Positions 1 to 9,244 of a DNA stretch of 64,000 nt are shown piece after piece. Source of the DNA: Hyphococcus luteus (GTDB lineage Bacteria > Pseudomonadota > Alphaproteobacteria > Caulobacterales > Parvularculaceae). Below the pieces are notes generated by a model. That model saw only the letters and a program-made list of their open reading frames with translations, made no database searches and was not told the DNA's origin. The stretch is from positions 1 through 64,000 of the forward strand of contig NZ_PJCH01000005.1 of the NCBI RefSeq assembly GCF_002943565.1, given 5' to 3'. Every line of letters begins with the position of its first letter. Positions within the stretch are counted from its first letter, which is position 1. A program made the translations under genes and the position numbers.

Positions 1-22
1 GTAAGCGACGCCCGGACCCCAC
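1..22 (+). repeat. IS66 left terminal inverted repeat
   Basis: The repeat reads GTAAGCGACGCCCGGACCCC followed by AC. It matches the reverse complement of the right end at 19 of 22 positions, differing only in the A/C/C of the middle part. Confidence 0.9.
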
Positions 23-75
23 CTGTTCTTGACGGTCGGCGTGGGCCATCATTGTCTCATTGATGAATTTCCGCT

Positions 76-372
76 TTGAGGCATTTGATTTTGACCAGTG
101 ATAGAACGCATTCCGACCATGAGCGGAATCCCGAACGTGACCATCGCCGCCGCGCGCGGCGTGAAGATTTTGTTGAGGTCGTTGTGGATGATGACGCCGG
201 CGACCAGCCGCGGGGCGAAGATCGTTATCGTTCGGGGCGTGCGCGCCGTTTTGACCGTGATAACAGCTCGCCGATTGAGATAGAGGTCGGCGGGGCGACG
301 GTGCGGGTTCTCCCGCGGACGGACCGGGTGCTGTTGAATATCGTGCTCGATGCGCTGCGCGGGCGGCGCTGA
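76..372 (+). CDS. IS66 TnpA-like protein (only C-terminal similarity)
   Basis: 98 codons just inside the left end of the IS66 element and ending 8 bp before tnpB. The last 30 residues (IEIEVGGATVRVL, then a leucine-rich tail ending LDALRG) resemble the C-terminal beta-strand/helix end of IS66 TnpA proteins. The first two thirds are Arg/Asp-rich and lack the helix-turn-helix that TnpA normally carries at its N terminus. Position and tail support the tnpA assignment; the missing HTH suggests either a decayed gene, a frameshift near 100-260, or a divergent TnpA. No good ribosome-binding site is visible. What is inferred is the identity; what is seen is the tail and the location. Confidence 0.5.
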   Translation: MRHLILTSDRTHSDHERNPERDHRRRARREDFVEVVVDDDAGDQPRGEDRYRSGRARRFDRDNSSPIEIEVGGATVRVLPRTDRVLLNIVLDALRGRR

Positions 373-379
373 CCAGCCC

Positions 380-736
380 ATGATCAACGGACATGCGCCG
401 AAGCGCTTTTATCTCTATGCGAAGCCGGTCGACTTCCGCAAAGGCCATCAGGGCCTGTCGGTGATCGTCCAGGAAATCACCAAGATTGATCTGTTCTCCG
501 GCGCGGCGTTCATCTTCCGGCCGAAAAACGCACACGCGGTGAAGATTTTGACCTGGGACAGCTCCGGGCTCGTGCTTGTGCATAAAAAGATCGAAGACCG
601 GTCGTTTCGCTGGCCGCCGATTAATGACGGCGTGATGTCGCTGTCGCCGGTTCAGTTCAGCGCGCTTGTGGAAGGCATTGACTGGAGAAAAGTGCATACG
701 GCGCGCCGAACGAGAAAGCCTAAAATTATCGCTTGA
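380..736 (+). CDS. tnpB: IS66 family accessory protein TnpB
   Basis: 118 residues, a normal length for the IS66 Orf2/TnpB family (PF05717 type), a small protein required with TnpC for IS66 transposition but of unclear biochemical role. Family hallmarks are visible: an early VDFRKGHQGL segment (family consensus resembles DMRKGFDGL), a central FRPKN and LTWDSSGLVLVHKK block, and a C-terminal region ending in FSALVEGIDW. ATG 380 is chosen over the in-frame ATG 350 because the family starts only a few residues before the FYLY strand. The gene ends about 45 bp before tnpC and lies in the same direction, as in intact IS66 elements. Confidence 0.9.
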   Translation: MINGHAPKRFYLYAKPVDFRKGHQGLSVIVQEITKIDLFSGAAFIFRPKNAHAVKILTWDSSGLVLVHKKIEDRSFRWPPINDGVMSLSPVQFSALVEGIDWRKVHTARRTRKPKIIA

Positions 737-782
737 GTTTATCAAAAACTTGTTGGGAAAGAAAGCGAAACAGCGCACATTA

Positions 783-2423
783 ATGTGCATGGATTTTCGC
801 CTTGATCAGCTTCCTGACGATGCAGATGCGCTGAAGGCGATCATCGCTGCGCTGACGGTCGAAGCGCAGGCCGAAAAGGAAAAACTCACATCGGAAATCG
901 CCGATCGCGACTGCAGCCTTGCGGAACGCGACGAAGAGATCGCCGGCCTGAAACATCGCGTCCAGTCACTGCAGGAATTAAACGACCGGCTCGACCATCA
1001 TGTGCGGGTCCTCAATCGCGCCCAATATGGACGGCGTTCCGAAAAGCTCGACGCCGATCAGCTGGCGCTGCTGCTTGAAGACACCGCACAGGCGATCGGC
1101 GAAATCCAACAGGCGCAGGAAGCGTTTGAGCCGGCGCTCGCCGAAAAGCGGGCGCGCAAGGCCAATCTCGGCGCCTTGCCGGCGAGCCTGCCTCGTGAAG
1201 ACCAGGTCATCGAGCCGGTAGCGAACGTCTGCGCCGATTGCGGCTGCGCCCTGCACGTCATCGGCGAAGACGTCTCCGAGCGGCTCGACATCGTGCCGCA
1301 AAGGCTGCGAGTGATCCGCACCCGCCGCCCGCGCTATGGCTGCCGCAAATGCGAGAACGCGCTGGTCCAGGCGCCGGCGGCGCCGCATATCATCAGAAGC
1401 GGCCTGCCGACGGAGCGGTTGATCGCTAATGTGGTGGTCTCAAAGTTCGGCGATTATCTTCCCGCCTACAGGCAAGCCGATATTTTTGCGAGGAGCGGCG
1501 TCGATCTTGACCGGTCGACGCTGTGCAACTGGATCGGGCGCGCGGCTTATGAAGTGCAGCCCGTCTATGATCGCCTCGTTATGGACATCAAGCAGTCCGA
1601 GCCGCTCTTTTGCGACGAAACGCCGATGCCGGTGCTTGCGCCCGGCAATGGCGAGGTGAAGAAAGGCCAGCTTTGGGCGCTGGCGCGCGATCCGCGGCCT
1701 TACGCTGGCGATGAGCCGCCTGCAGTCGCCTATTTTTATAAGCCGGGCCGCTGCAAGGGGAGCGCGGCTGAAGTGCTCGAAGGCGTGAGCGGCGCCGTGC
1801 AGGTCGACGGGCTTAGTTCTTACAAGGCGGTCGCCAACGACACTCAAAAGAACAGCCCTATCGCGCTGTCATTTTGCATGGCGCATTTGCGCCGCCGGTT
1901 CTTCGACGAGATCAAGGACGGATACGGATCGATCGCCAAGGAAGCGGTCCAGAAAATAGCCAGGATCTATGAGGTCGAAGACCCGATACGCGGCAAGCCG
2001 CCAAATCACCGGCGCGATGTGCGACAGGAAAAGGCCAAGCCCCTGATGGAAGAGTTCCATAAATGGCTGAAGGCGCAAAGCGAGATTCTGTCCCAGCGTT
2101 CAACGCTGATGGAGGATATCAATTACGCCTTCAATCATTGGGAAGGCCTGATGCGCTATCTCGATGACGGCAGGCTCGAAATCGACTCGAATTTTGTCGA
2201 GCGTTCGATTCGTCCGATTGCAATATTGCGCAAAAACAGCCTGTTCGCCGGCAACGCCGAGGGCGCTCACAGCTGGGCCCGGTTCGCCTCGCTCCTGACA
2301 ACGTGCAAACTCAATGATGTCAATCCGGAAGACTATCTCACCGACATCTTCACCAAAATCGCCAACGGCTGGCCGCAGGCCCGCATCGACGAACTCTTGC
2401 CGTTCGCATACGCTGCAAAATAA
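783..2423 (+). CDS. tnpC: IS66 family transposase TnpC
   Basis: 546-547 residue DDE transposase of the IS66 family. Visible in order: a leucine-zipper-like coiled coil (about residues 25-80), a CXXC...CXXC zinc-binding segment (CADCGC then GCRKC, about residues 150-190), then the catalytic core with DETPMPVL, VQVDGLSSY and the Glu in EIDSNFVERSIRP, followed by KNSLFAG, the usual signature at the end of the core. Start ATG 783 (or 789, two codons on) gives a protein of family length; the frame is open further upstream but that part overlaps tnpB. No stops or frameshifts interrupt it. It acts on the ends marked by the 22-bp inverted repeats. Confidence 0.93.
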   Translation: MCMDFRLDQLPDDADALKAIIAALTVEAQAEKEKLTSEIADRDCSLAERDEEIAGLKHRVQSLQELNDRLDHHVRVLNRAQYGRRSEKLDADQLALLLEDTAQAIGEIQQAQEAFEPALAEKRARKANLGALPASLPREDQVIEPVANVCADCGCALHVIGEDVSERLDIVPQRLRVIRTRRPRYGCRKCENALVQAPAAPHIIRSGLPTERLIANVVVSKFGDYLPAYRQADIFARSGVDLDRSTLCNWIGRAAYEVQPVYDRLVMDIKQSEPLFCDETPMPVLAPGNGEVKKGQLWALARDPRPYAGDEPPAVAYFYKPGRCKGSAAEVLEGVSGAVQVDGLSSYKAVANDTQKNSPIALSFCMAHLRRRFFDEIKDGYGSIAKEAVQKIARIYEVEDPIRGKPPNHRRDVRQEKAKPLMEEFHKWLKAQSEILSQRSTLMEDINYAFNHWEGLMRYLDDGRLEIDSNFVERSIRPIAILRKNSLFAGNAEGAHSWARFASLLTTCKLNDVNPEDYLTDIFTKIANGWPQARIDELLPFAYAAK

Positions 2424-2482
2424 TTTACAATGTCAAAGAGCCAAGCGCGCAGATCATAGCACGCGTCAATCACCGCGTAAAC

Positions 2483-2504
2483 GTGGGGTCCGCGCACCGC
2501 TTAC
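2483..2504 (-). repeat. IS66 right terminal inverted repeat
   Basis: Read on the minus strand this is GTAAGCGGTGCGCGGACCCC followed by AC, the partner of the repeat at 1-22. Confidence 0.9.
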
Positions 2505-2588
2505 TGTGCAATGAGAAATCCCGAACCCGAATATGGACCCGATTATCGGCCCCGGTATCAAAGGATCAAGGCGGCCCTCGGCGTAGGC

Positions 2589-2861
2589 TTACGGGCCTGG
2601 AGGCGCGACCCCGGCAATCGCGAGACAGGCGCTGACCGCCTCGACGATTGTTTTTCCGCCTTCTCCCGATAACGCAGCTTCTGCGGCGGCCGAAACGGAG
2701 GTTTTGATATCCGTCGCTTTGAACGGACGAAGCTCCAGATGACCGAGCGCCTGCCAATGATGTTCAAGCATCGTCTCTTTACGCTCAGCATACTGCGTAT
2801 AATGCTCAGTACAGACACCAAGTTGTCCTGCGACATGAGCGATAAATGCAGCTTTTCGACC
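2589..2861 (-). pseudogene. Tn3-family transposase N-terminal fragment (DUF4158-like)
   Basis: Reading leftward from 2861 an open frame of about 90 codons has no proper start and shows KAAFIAHVAGQLGV, then YAERKET, then GHLELRPF. This order matches the N-terminal DUF4158 domain of Tn3-type transposases, where 'AEQLGVDP..F..YARR.ET..EHL..L....GLRPF' is the conserved pattern. The frame stops at 2591 after about 90 residues, so more than 800 residues of a normal Tn3 transposase are missing. It is a scrap left between the IS66 element and the catabolic operon. The assignment rests on recall of the family pattern only. Confidence 0.55.
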
Positions 2862-2961
2862 TCAAAACGCCCGTTTCCTGCGTTTATTACTCCGTACAAC
2901 TCATAAATTCCGATTCAATTTCACCGCTTCGGTGTTTTTCACAAGCAACTAAAAAGGCCCC

Positions 2962-5900
2962 CTAAAAACACCGCTTTCCCTCCAACAGACGCCAGCGAAT
3001 CTTCGCTTTGCGAACGCTCTCCGCCTTGACATGACCGAAGCCTGCGATGTCATCGGGAAGGCTGGCGATTTCGATAGCGTGCGGAACGCGAGCCGGGGTG
3101 AGGTCCTGCAAAAGCCGGCCGATCGAGTCCATGTAGTCGAGGATCAATTGGCGTTCGGTTCGCCGCTCGGCGGTGTAACCGAATGGATCGAACGGAGTGC
3201 CGCGCAAGCGACGCATTCGTGCCAAGGCGGCGAACATCTTGAAGGCCCAGGGTCCGAAGGCCATCTTTCGCGGTATGCCGGTTGTCGGATCCTTCCTGGC
3301 GAAGAGCGGCGGCGCAAGATGGACGGACAATCGGCCACCATCGACGAAGGTTTCCGACAGCATCTCGCGGAAGGCTTTACCGGAGTAGAGGCGCGCGACC
3401 TCATACTCATCCTTATAGGCCATCAACTTGAAGAGCCCGCGCGCAACGGCTTCAGAAAAAGAGCCTTCCCTCCCCATGACCTCGACCTCGCGCGCCCTGA
3501 CCTTTGTGAGGAACGACTCGTAGCGCTGTGCGTACCACTTGGCCTGATAGTCGGTCAGGAACGCCACTCGCCGCGAGATGGTCTCCTCAATCGATGTGGA
3601 TGGTGCGCGGTGATCGATTGCCGCGAGGCCAGGCTGCTGTGCGTCGACTTGCTTAAAAAGGTCGGGCCTCTGAGCCGCGAGTCGCCCGAGCCGGAAAGCG
3701 GTGGTGTTCATCTCGACCGCAACACGATTGAGTTTGATCGCGGTTTGGATGGAACCTTCCTCAACGGGGATCAGACCACGCTGGAAGGCATAGCCCACCA
3801 AGAAAAGATTGGCCCCGATGGAATCGCCGAGGAGCTTCTCGGCGATCTTGGTCGCCGCAACGAGATCGACCTTACCGGCGCCGGCGGTCGCGCTAACCGC
3901 ACCCACGAGACGATCGGCAGGGACGTTGAAGTTGCGATCGCGGATGAAGTCGGCCGTGATCGTCTGCTGCTGGTTCAGCACGACATGGGTAGTGCCCTTA
4001 TTGATTACGTCGAGAGCTTCCCTGCTAGTCGTGACGACGAGGTCGCCCCCGATCAGCAGATCAGCGGCCCCTGTGGCGATTCGAGAAGCATGAATGTCCT
4101 CTGGGCTGGCCGCGAGGCGGATGTGCGAGGTCACGGGACCGCCCTTCTGCGCCATGCCTGTCATGTCGAGGGTGGTGCAGCCCTTGCCCTCGATATGGGC
4201 GGCCATTGTGACGATCGCACCGATCGTGATGATCCCCGTGCCGCCGACCCCGGTGATCAGAATGTTCCAAGGTTGATCGAGGCGCCTTATCTGTGGCTGA
4301 TGAAGATCGACGGCAAGCAGGCTTTCCAGATCGGTCGCCTCCGGCTTGCGTAAGGAAGCACCCTCAACCCCTACAAATGACGGACAAAAGCCTTCTAGAC
4401 AGGAGAAGTCCGTATTGCAGGTGGACTGGTCGATCCGGCGCTTGCGACCATACTCGGTATCGATGGGCGTCACCGACAGACAGTTCGATTTCTTGGAGCA
4501 GTCGCCGCACCCCTCGCAGACCAGCTCGTTGATGAACAAGTGGCGATTAGTAACAGGCTTCGCGGCCGAGCGCTTGCCGCGGCGACGTTTTTCCGCGGCG
4601 CAGACCTGATCGTAGATCAGGACGGAGACGCCGCGATGCTCGCGTAGTTCACGCTGAACGGCGTCAAGTTCGCTGCGATGATGGATCGACACGTTGCCAA
4701 CGAATGCCGGCTGGTCGGCGTATTTTTGGATATCGTCGGAGACGATCGCGATCCGTTCGACGCCCTCGGCGCGAACTTGGTGGCTGATGCGCTGCGGGCT
4801 GATCTGGCCGTCATGCGCCTGACCTCCTGTCATCGCGACCGCATCGTTGAAGAGGATCTTGTATGTGATGTTCACCTTGGCCGCGACTGCCGCGCGAATG
4901 GCGAGCAAGCCGGAGTGGAAGTACGTGCCGTCGCCGAGATTCTGAAAGACATGCTCTGTGGGCACATAGGGGGCTTGGCCGATCCAGTTGGCGCCCTCGC
5001 CACCCATGTGGGTGAAGGTCGCCGTGTCGCGGTCCATCCTCAGTACAAGATAATGGCAGCCGATGCCGGCGAGAGCGCGGCTGCCGGTCGGCACCTTGGT
5101 CGACGAGTTATGGGGGCAGCCTGAGCAGAAATATGGTGTGCGTTCGACGAGTGGTGCGGACTGCGATAGTGCCGCCGCCGAAGCAATCGCCTGCCGGGCG
5201 CGCTTCGCAAACTCGGTGTCCTGAAGCCAGGGCATGAATCGCTCGGCGATAACCTTCGCGATGAGCGACGATGAGAGATCGTCATGCGCGGGCAGCACGA
5301 TACGCCCATGCTCGTCCTTCTTGCCGAACACGCGCGGTCGCTGGTCTGCGGGCAGACCGAACAGGATATCCTTGATCTGGCTTTCCAGAAGCGGTCGCTT
5401 CTCCTCGATCACGAGCAGGTCCTGAAGACCGGTCGCGAAGGTCTTGATGCCCTCGGGCTCGAGCGGCCAGACCATACCCACCTTGTATATCGAAAGGCCA
5501 AGTTCAGCGGCCCGCTGCTGGTCTATTCCAAGCGCCTCAAGCGCTTGCAGGACGTCGAGATAGGATTTTCCCGTGGTCACGATACCCAATTGGCGGCGCA
5601 CGCCGCCAAGGGTGACGCGATCAAGGCGATTTGCTCGCGCGAATGCCAAAGCGGCCGGAATTTTGAAATTGTGGAGTCGCCGCTCCATCTCCTGAGGTGT
5701 ATCCGGCCAACGAATGCTCAGGCCGCCAGAAGGCATGTCGAAATCAACCGATAAGCCGACCGCTATGCGCGAATCAGAAACCTGGACAGAGGCGGAGGAA
5801 TCCATCGTGTCGGCCACCAGCTTCATAGCAGCCCAGGTGCCGGCGTAGCGGGACAAAGCCCAACCGAACAGCCCAAAGTCGAGGATATCCTGAACGCCGG

Positions 5901-6420
5901 CCGGATTGAGGATTGGTATCATTGCATCCATCAGGGCATATTCGCTCTGATGCGATGTCGTCGACGACTTGCATGTATGGTCGTCGCCGGCGAGGATCAG
6001 CACGCCTCCGTGATGCGCAGAGCCAGCGAGATTGCCGTGACGGAAGGCGTCGCCAGACCGATCGACGCCAGGACCTTTCCCATACCAGATCGAGAAGACG
6101 CCCTGCTTCTTCGCGGTCTCGTGTAGGTTAATTTGTTGGGTGCCAAGCACGGAAGTCGCGGCGAGATCTTCGTTCACGCCCGGGTGGAAGCGAATGTCGG
6201 CGTCATCGGCGAACTTCTTTGCCCGGGCGAACGCCTGATCGACGCTTCCCAACGGCGATCCTCTGTACCCGGTCACAAAGCCTGCCGTGTTGAGACTGGC
6301 AGCCTCATCCCGCCAGCGCTGCATGAGCGCGAGGCGCACGAGAGCTTGGGTGCCGGTGACGAAAACACGGCCCTCCCTCAGGGTATACTTATCCTCAAGA
6401 CTGATTGCCGCGTTTTTCAA
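2962..6420 (-). CDS. Indolepyruvate ferredoxin oxidoreductase (fused alpha/beta form)
   Basis: 1152-residue cytoplasmic enzyme of the 2-oxoacid:ferredoxin oxidoreductase family, which oxidatively decarboxylates aryl-pyruvates to aryl-acyl-CoA with ferredoxin as electron acceptor. N-terminal half: pyrimidine-binding domain (GFVTGYRGSPLGSVD) and TPP-binding region with CSGCPHNSSTKVP and FTHMGGEGANWIGQAP. Middle: [4Fe-4S] ferredoxin-like motif CEGCGDCSKKSNC. C-terminal third: the gamma-type domain starting GVGGTGIITIGAIV with MAQKGGPVTSH. Length matches the long fused form common in Proteobacteria. TTG 6420 is chosen as start because AGGAGG lies 9 bp before it (6430-6435); the in-frame ATG 6447 has no such site. 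It is the last gene of the leftward operon, 292 bp after the MFS gene; that gap holds a decayed copy of this gene's own 5' end (6661-6712). Confidence 0.92.
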   Translation of the reverse strand: MKNAAISLEDKYTLREGRVFVTGTQALVRLALMQRWRDEAASLNTAGFVTGYRGSPLGSVDQAFARAKKFADDADIRFHPGVNEDLAATSVLGTQQINLHETAKKQGVFSIWYGKGPGVDRSGDAFRHGNLAGSAHHGGVLILAGDDHTCKSSTTSHQSEYALMDAMIPILNPAGVQDILDFGLFGWALSRYAGTWAAMKLVADTMDSSASVQVSDSRIAVGLSVDFDMPSGGLSIRWPDTPQEMERRLHNFKIPAALAFARANRLDRVTLGGVRRQLGIVTTGKSYLDVLQALEALGIDQQRAAELGLSIYKVGMVWPLEPEGIKTFATGLQDLLVIEEKRPLLESQIKDILFGLPADQRPRVFGKKDEHGRIVLPAHDDLSSSLIAKVIAERFMPWLQDTEFAKRARQAIASAAALSQSAPLVERTPYFCSGCPHNSSTKVPTGSRALAGIGCHYLVLRMDRDTATFTHMGGEGANWIGQAPYVPTEHVFQNLGDGTYFHSGLLAIRAAVAAKVNITYKILFNDAVAMTGGQAHDGQISPQRISHQVRAEGVERIAIVSDDIQKYADQPAFVGNVSIHHRSELDAVQRELREHRGVSVLIYDQVCAAEKRRRGKRSAAKPVTNRHLFINELVCEGCGDCSKKSNCLSVTPIDTEYGRKRRIDQSTCNTDFSCLEGFCPSFVGVEGASLRKPEATDLESLLAVDLHQPQIRRLDQPWNILITGVGGTGIITIGAIVTMAAHIEGKGCTTLDMTGMAQKGGPVTSHIRLAASPEDIHASRIATGAADLLIGGDLVVTTSREALDVINKGTTHVVLNQQQTITADFIRDRNFNVPADRLVGAVSATAGAGKVDLVAATKIAEKLLGDSIGANLFLVGYAFQRGLIPVEEGSIQTAIKLNRVAVEMNTTAFRLGRLAAQRPDLFKQVDAQQPGLAAIDHRAPSTSIEETISRRVAFLTDYQAKWYAQRYESFLTKVRAREVEVMGREGSFSEAVARGLFKLMAYKDEYEVARLYSGKAFREMLSETFVDGGRLSVHLAPPLFARKDPTTGIPRKMAFGPWAFKMFAALARMRRLRGTPFDPFGYTAERRTERQLILDYMDSIGRLLQDLTPARVPHAIEIASLPDDIAGFGHVKAESVRKAKIRWRLLEGKRCF

Positions 6421-6660
6421 CTTTTTGTTCCTCCTATGCGACCACACGCCAGAAGATCATTGAAGCGGAGGCGGTATCCGGCGTTTTAGGTTCAGATTTC
6501 CCGAAGACTTGGCTAAAGCTAGCGCGTTGCCGTGATGACGCGCATTTTTCTATGTCGCGATATCGCTTGATGCCTTCTCTCCAATAACCTTTGGCCAATG
6601 CGGGGGATGATCGTATCAGCGTGACGGACTTGCGCGGGTGCGTCGTGCTGTCGCCGCCGT

Positions 6661-6712
6661 CTTGGGTTTGCCGGTGACGAAAACGCGGGCCCTCTTCAGG
6701 AATATTTTCTCA
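6661..6712 (-). pseudogene. Decayed duplicate of the oxidoreductase 5' end
   Basis: Positions 6661-6712 resemble 6345-6400, the start of the indolepyruvate oxidoreductase gene, sharing cttgggt, gccggtgacgaaaac and a following gccctc..tcagg..ta stretch. Translated leftward it gives FLKRARVFVTGK against TLREGRVFVTGT in the real gene. It begins directly after the stop of the MFS gene. It looks like a leftover of a second copy or of an earlier junction. Confidence 0.45.
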
Positions 6713-8005
6713 TCACGCCCGTCGTTGCGCGGCAATTATGCTGGCGATCGGCGCCAACATCAAGATTCCGGTACAAGTGACAGAATACAATAATGCAAAC
6801 CGCAATGAATGAATCCCATGCTCATGCGCCAGTAAATCACTTAACACTCCTATCAACAATGGACCTAGTCCAAGACCCAACATCGACGCCACCATCATTG
6901 CGAACGCCGAACCTGTCGCACGGAAGCGATCCGGAGCTGCATCTTGTATGCTGGCCCACAACGCGCCGCTTGGAAGCGCCGTCAAAAGCGTCGCCAATGC
7001 AATGAAAATAGACGCCATTTTCATAGTTGAAACCAGAAAAACACTGACCGCCAGCGGCGCGGCTGCAACCAACGTCGCCGCGATAAAATAGTTACGCAAT
7101 TTTGGATTGCGTATCATAAGCCAGTCAGAAAAAAGTCCTCCTGCTACAACGCCGATAATCATTCCAATACCCTGCGTCAAAGCAAGCGTGAGCCCAAGAT
7201 CAGCTCGCGTTGCGCCAAAACTTCTCTCGAAGTACGCTGGTATCCATTGAGCTTGACCGAAAGCAAAAAAAACGAGCGCGCTAAGTAGTAAATTGATGCT
7301 GATAAATGACGGCGTCCGAAAAAGACTCTTTATCGCCGCCCAGTTTCCGCCCGAAGATTCCGTGGGCTGTGCGCCCAAACCGCGGTCGGGAATGAGTTTG
7401 ATATATCTAAGTATAACGGCTGCAAGAATAAGACCCGGCAAACTCATTATCAGAAACGTCCAACGCCACCCGATTAAATTCTCCAGGTAACCGCTGGTCA
7501 ATAAAGCGAATACGATGCCCGCCGGTCCACCGGCGCTAAAAACCGCTAGCGGAAGACTGCGGCGATCCCGCGGAAACATCCGGGCAAGGGTGGCATGCGC
7601 AGCAGGGGCAACGCCTGCTTCGCCGGCACCAACGCCAAACCGCACCAAAAGCATTTGAATAAAATTTTGCGCTGCTCCGCACAAGGCTGTCATTAAGCTC
7701 CAAAATACGAGCGAAGCGATAATAACCCGCCGCACGCCGTATGAGTCTGAAATCCGTGCAATGAGCAAACCAAACAACGCATAAAACGCCGAGAATGCAA
7801 ATCCGGTAATAAAACCAATCTTGGAATCGGAGAATCCAAGGTCCTTTTTTATCGGCTCAATCAGCATGGCCAAGACGTAGCGATCAGCAAAGCTGATTGC
7901 CATGGCCGTGGTCAGCAGGGCCAGCACGAGCCATGCCTCTTGGCTGACTCTTGAAGTTTGATGAACGCTTTCTACATCGCTTTTCAAAATAATAATCCCG
8001 TACAA
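6713..8005 (-). CDS. MFS transporter, spinster-like
   Basis: 430 residues with about 12 hydrophobic segments, an inner-membrane carrier of the major facilitator superfamily. The N-terminal part (FADRYVLAMLIEPIKKDLGFSD, given here in shortened form as FADRYVLAML..LGFSDSKIG) and the loop after TM2 (ARISDSYGVRR) match the spinster/hexuronate-like group often used for aromatic acid or other organic anion uptake. The 8005 start is TTG with a weak AGG three bases upstream; no better start is obvious, so the first residues are uncertain. It lies 86 bp after the FAH gene in the Rieske operon, so uptake of the pathway's substrate or an intermediate is the likely job. Base composition is visibly more AT-rich than at 45-64 kb. 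Confidence 0.87.
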   Translation of the reverse strand: MYGIIILKSDVESVHQTSRVSQEAWLVLALLTTAMAISFADRYVLAMLIEPIKKDLGFSDSKIGFITGFAFSAFYALFGLLIARISDSYGVRRVIIASLVFWSLMTALCGAAQNFIQMLLVRFGVGAGEAGVAPAAHATLARMFPRDRRSLPLAVFSAGGPAGIVFALLTSGYLENLIGWRWTFLIMSLPGLILAAVILRYIKLIPDRGLGAQPTESSGGNWAAIKSLFRTPSFISINLLLSALVFFAFGQAQWIPAYFERSFGATRADLGLTLALTQGIGMIIGVVAGGLFSDWLMIRNPKLRNYFIAATLVAAAPLAVSVFLVSTMKMASIFIALATLLTALPSGALWASIQDAAPDRFRATGSAFAMMVASMLGLGLGPLLIGVLSDLLAHEHGIHSLRFALLYSVTCTGILMLAPIASIIAAQRRA

Positions 8006-8091
8006 ATGCCTACAAACAGTTTCAACAACAGGCTTGCATATGAAAGGCCAATGAAGCTCTGGTTTTCACTGAAAGTCTTAGCTCGCCACAA

Positions 8092-9057
8092 TCAAACCGA
8101 AGCCACAACAGTGTTACCAAGCGTACCCACCTGATCTGCGAAGACTTCTATTCTGTCACCCGGGGACAGGAAAATTTTGGGATCTTGCGCATAGCCGACA
8201 CCGGCGGGCGAGCCCGTTGAAAGCACGTCCCCAGGCATAAACTCATACCAGCGGGAAAAATAAGCGATGCTATGCGCAATTGGGAAGACGAGATCCCGTG
8301 TATTCGCAGATTGCATTACCCGTCCGTTCAATCGCGTTCCAACATTGATATCTTGAAAGTCGACGATTTCATCCGCCGTGGTCACGACGGGTCCTATCGG
8401 GCAGAATGTTCGAAATTGTTTTCCCCGGATAATACGGTGGAAAAAGTTCATCGCGCCCAGAGCATCTCCCGCCGCGGCCGCGCTTTCCCATTCCGGCAAG
8501 CCCTCACGCGACCCGACATCATTGATCATAGTGATGCCGCCAATATAGGAAAGCGCCTCGTTGACGGCAACATTGCTGCATCTCTTGCCAAAGACCACCG
8601 AAAGTTCACACTCGAAATCGACCATGCCCGGCTCATGTGCCGGCAAAACAATCTCATCTTCCGGACCAATTACGCAGCTTGATAGCTTGATAAATGCATC
8701 CGGCGTTTTCGGCAAACTTGTGACATCCATTTCGTCGAGATGGTCTTTATATCCCATGGCGCCGCAAAGGATGAGACGCGGCCTCAATGGAGGTGAAAGG
8801 TGGACTTCGTCAGCATCAAACAGCAATTGACGCCGACGGAGCTTATTTTTGATTCCGTCTCCACCCAGAAGCTTATCGACAAGCTGCCGAGCCGCCTGCT
8901 GTTCAGCACTCTCTGCCGCAATATACGGTATGATGCTGTTAGAAGGCGGCTCACCTTTATATCCTAGTTCGGCAAGCGCAGCCACATCGACAATCTCATT
9001 ACCCAGAACAATGCAAGCCCGATTTTCGCTGTCTGACTTGTACATGCCGAGTTTCAT
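8092..9057 (-). CDS. Fumarylacetoacetate hydrolase (FAH) family protein
   Basis: 321-residue cytoplasmic enzyme of the FAH superfamily, metal-dependent hydrolases, decarboxylases or isomerases that usually act late in aromatic ring degradation. The family metal site is visible in MVDFECELSVVFGK (Glu-x-Glu) with the following Asp in ITMINDVGSRE; the C terminus has the usual MPGDVLSTGSPAGVG and GDRIEV stretches. ATG 9057 is preceded by AAGGAGG with good spacing; a TTG one codon earlier is less likely. It sits between the TonB receptor and the MFS gene in one leftward operon, which supports cleavage of a ring-fission product made after the Rieske oxygenase step. The exact substrate cannot be read from the sequence. 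Confidence 0.88.
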   Translation of the reverse strand: MKLGMYKSDSENRACIVLGNEIVDVAALAELGYKGEPPSNSIIPYIAAESAEQQAARQLVDKLLGGDGIKNKLRRRQLLFDADEVHLSPPLRPRLILCGAMGYKDHLDEMDVTSLPKTPDAFIKLSSCVIGPEDEIVLPAHEPGMVDFECELSVVFGKRCSNVAVNEALSYIGGITMINDVGSREGLPEWESAAAAGDALGAMNFFHRIIRGKQFRTFCPIGPVVTTADEIVDFQDINVGTRLNGRVMQSANTRDLVFPIAHSIAYFSRWYEFMPGDVLSTGSPAGVGYAQDPKIFLSPGDRIEVFADQVGTLGNTVVASV

Positions 9058-9244
9058 CAAAGCCCTCCTTGCACGTTACCGCTCCCACCGAGCCAACACG
9101 CAAACTCAGCTGCCGCTAAAATGCGCTTTACCTTTGTTCCCGGCCACGACCAGAAAACACAATTTTATGTTTCGCGTTCGTCACTCAACACAGATCGCCA
9201 CCGCCAACATGCTAGTTTTTCGGAGCAAGAAAAGTCGAAAATAC

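Larger units (their letters stand above)
1..2504 (+). mobile_element. Complete IS66-family insertion sequence
   Basis: The element is bounded by inverted repeats that begin with GTAAGCG, the usual IS66-family end. The left end starts at base 1 and the right end finishes at 2504. Inside lie the three rightward genes expected of the family: a tnpA-like tail, tnpB and tnpC. IS66 elements duplicate 8 bp of target; the right-hand copy would be tgtgcaat (2505-2512), but the left-hand copy lies outside the window, so duplication cannot be confirmed. tnpB and tnpC are uninterrupted, so the element may be active or recently active. The tnpA part is unusual (see its entry). Confidence 0.9.

Noticed and set aside
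2511-2671. Short rightward frame after the IS66 element
   Set aside because: About 50 codons without a family match, overlapping the antisense Tn3 scrap that has recognisable motifs.
3031-4353. 440-codon open frame on the plus strand
   Set aside because: Antisense to the indolepyruvate oxidoreductase, whose motifs are unmistakable; the plus-strand product has no motif and a shadow-like composition.
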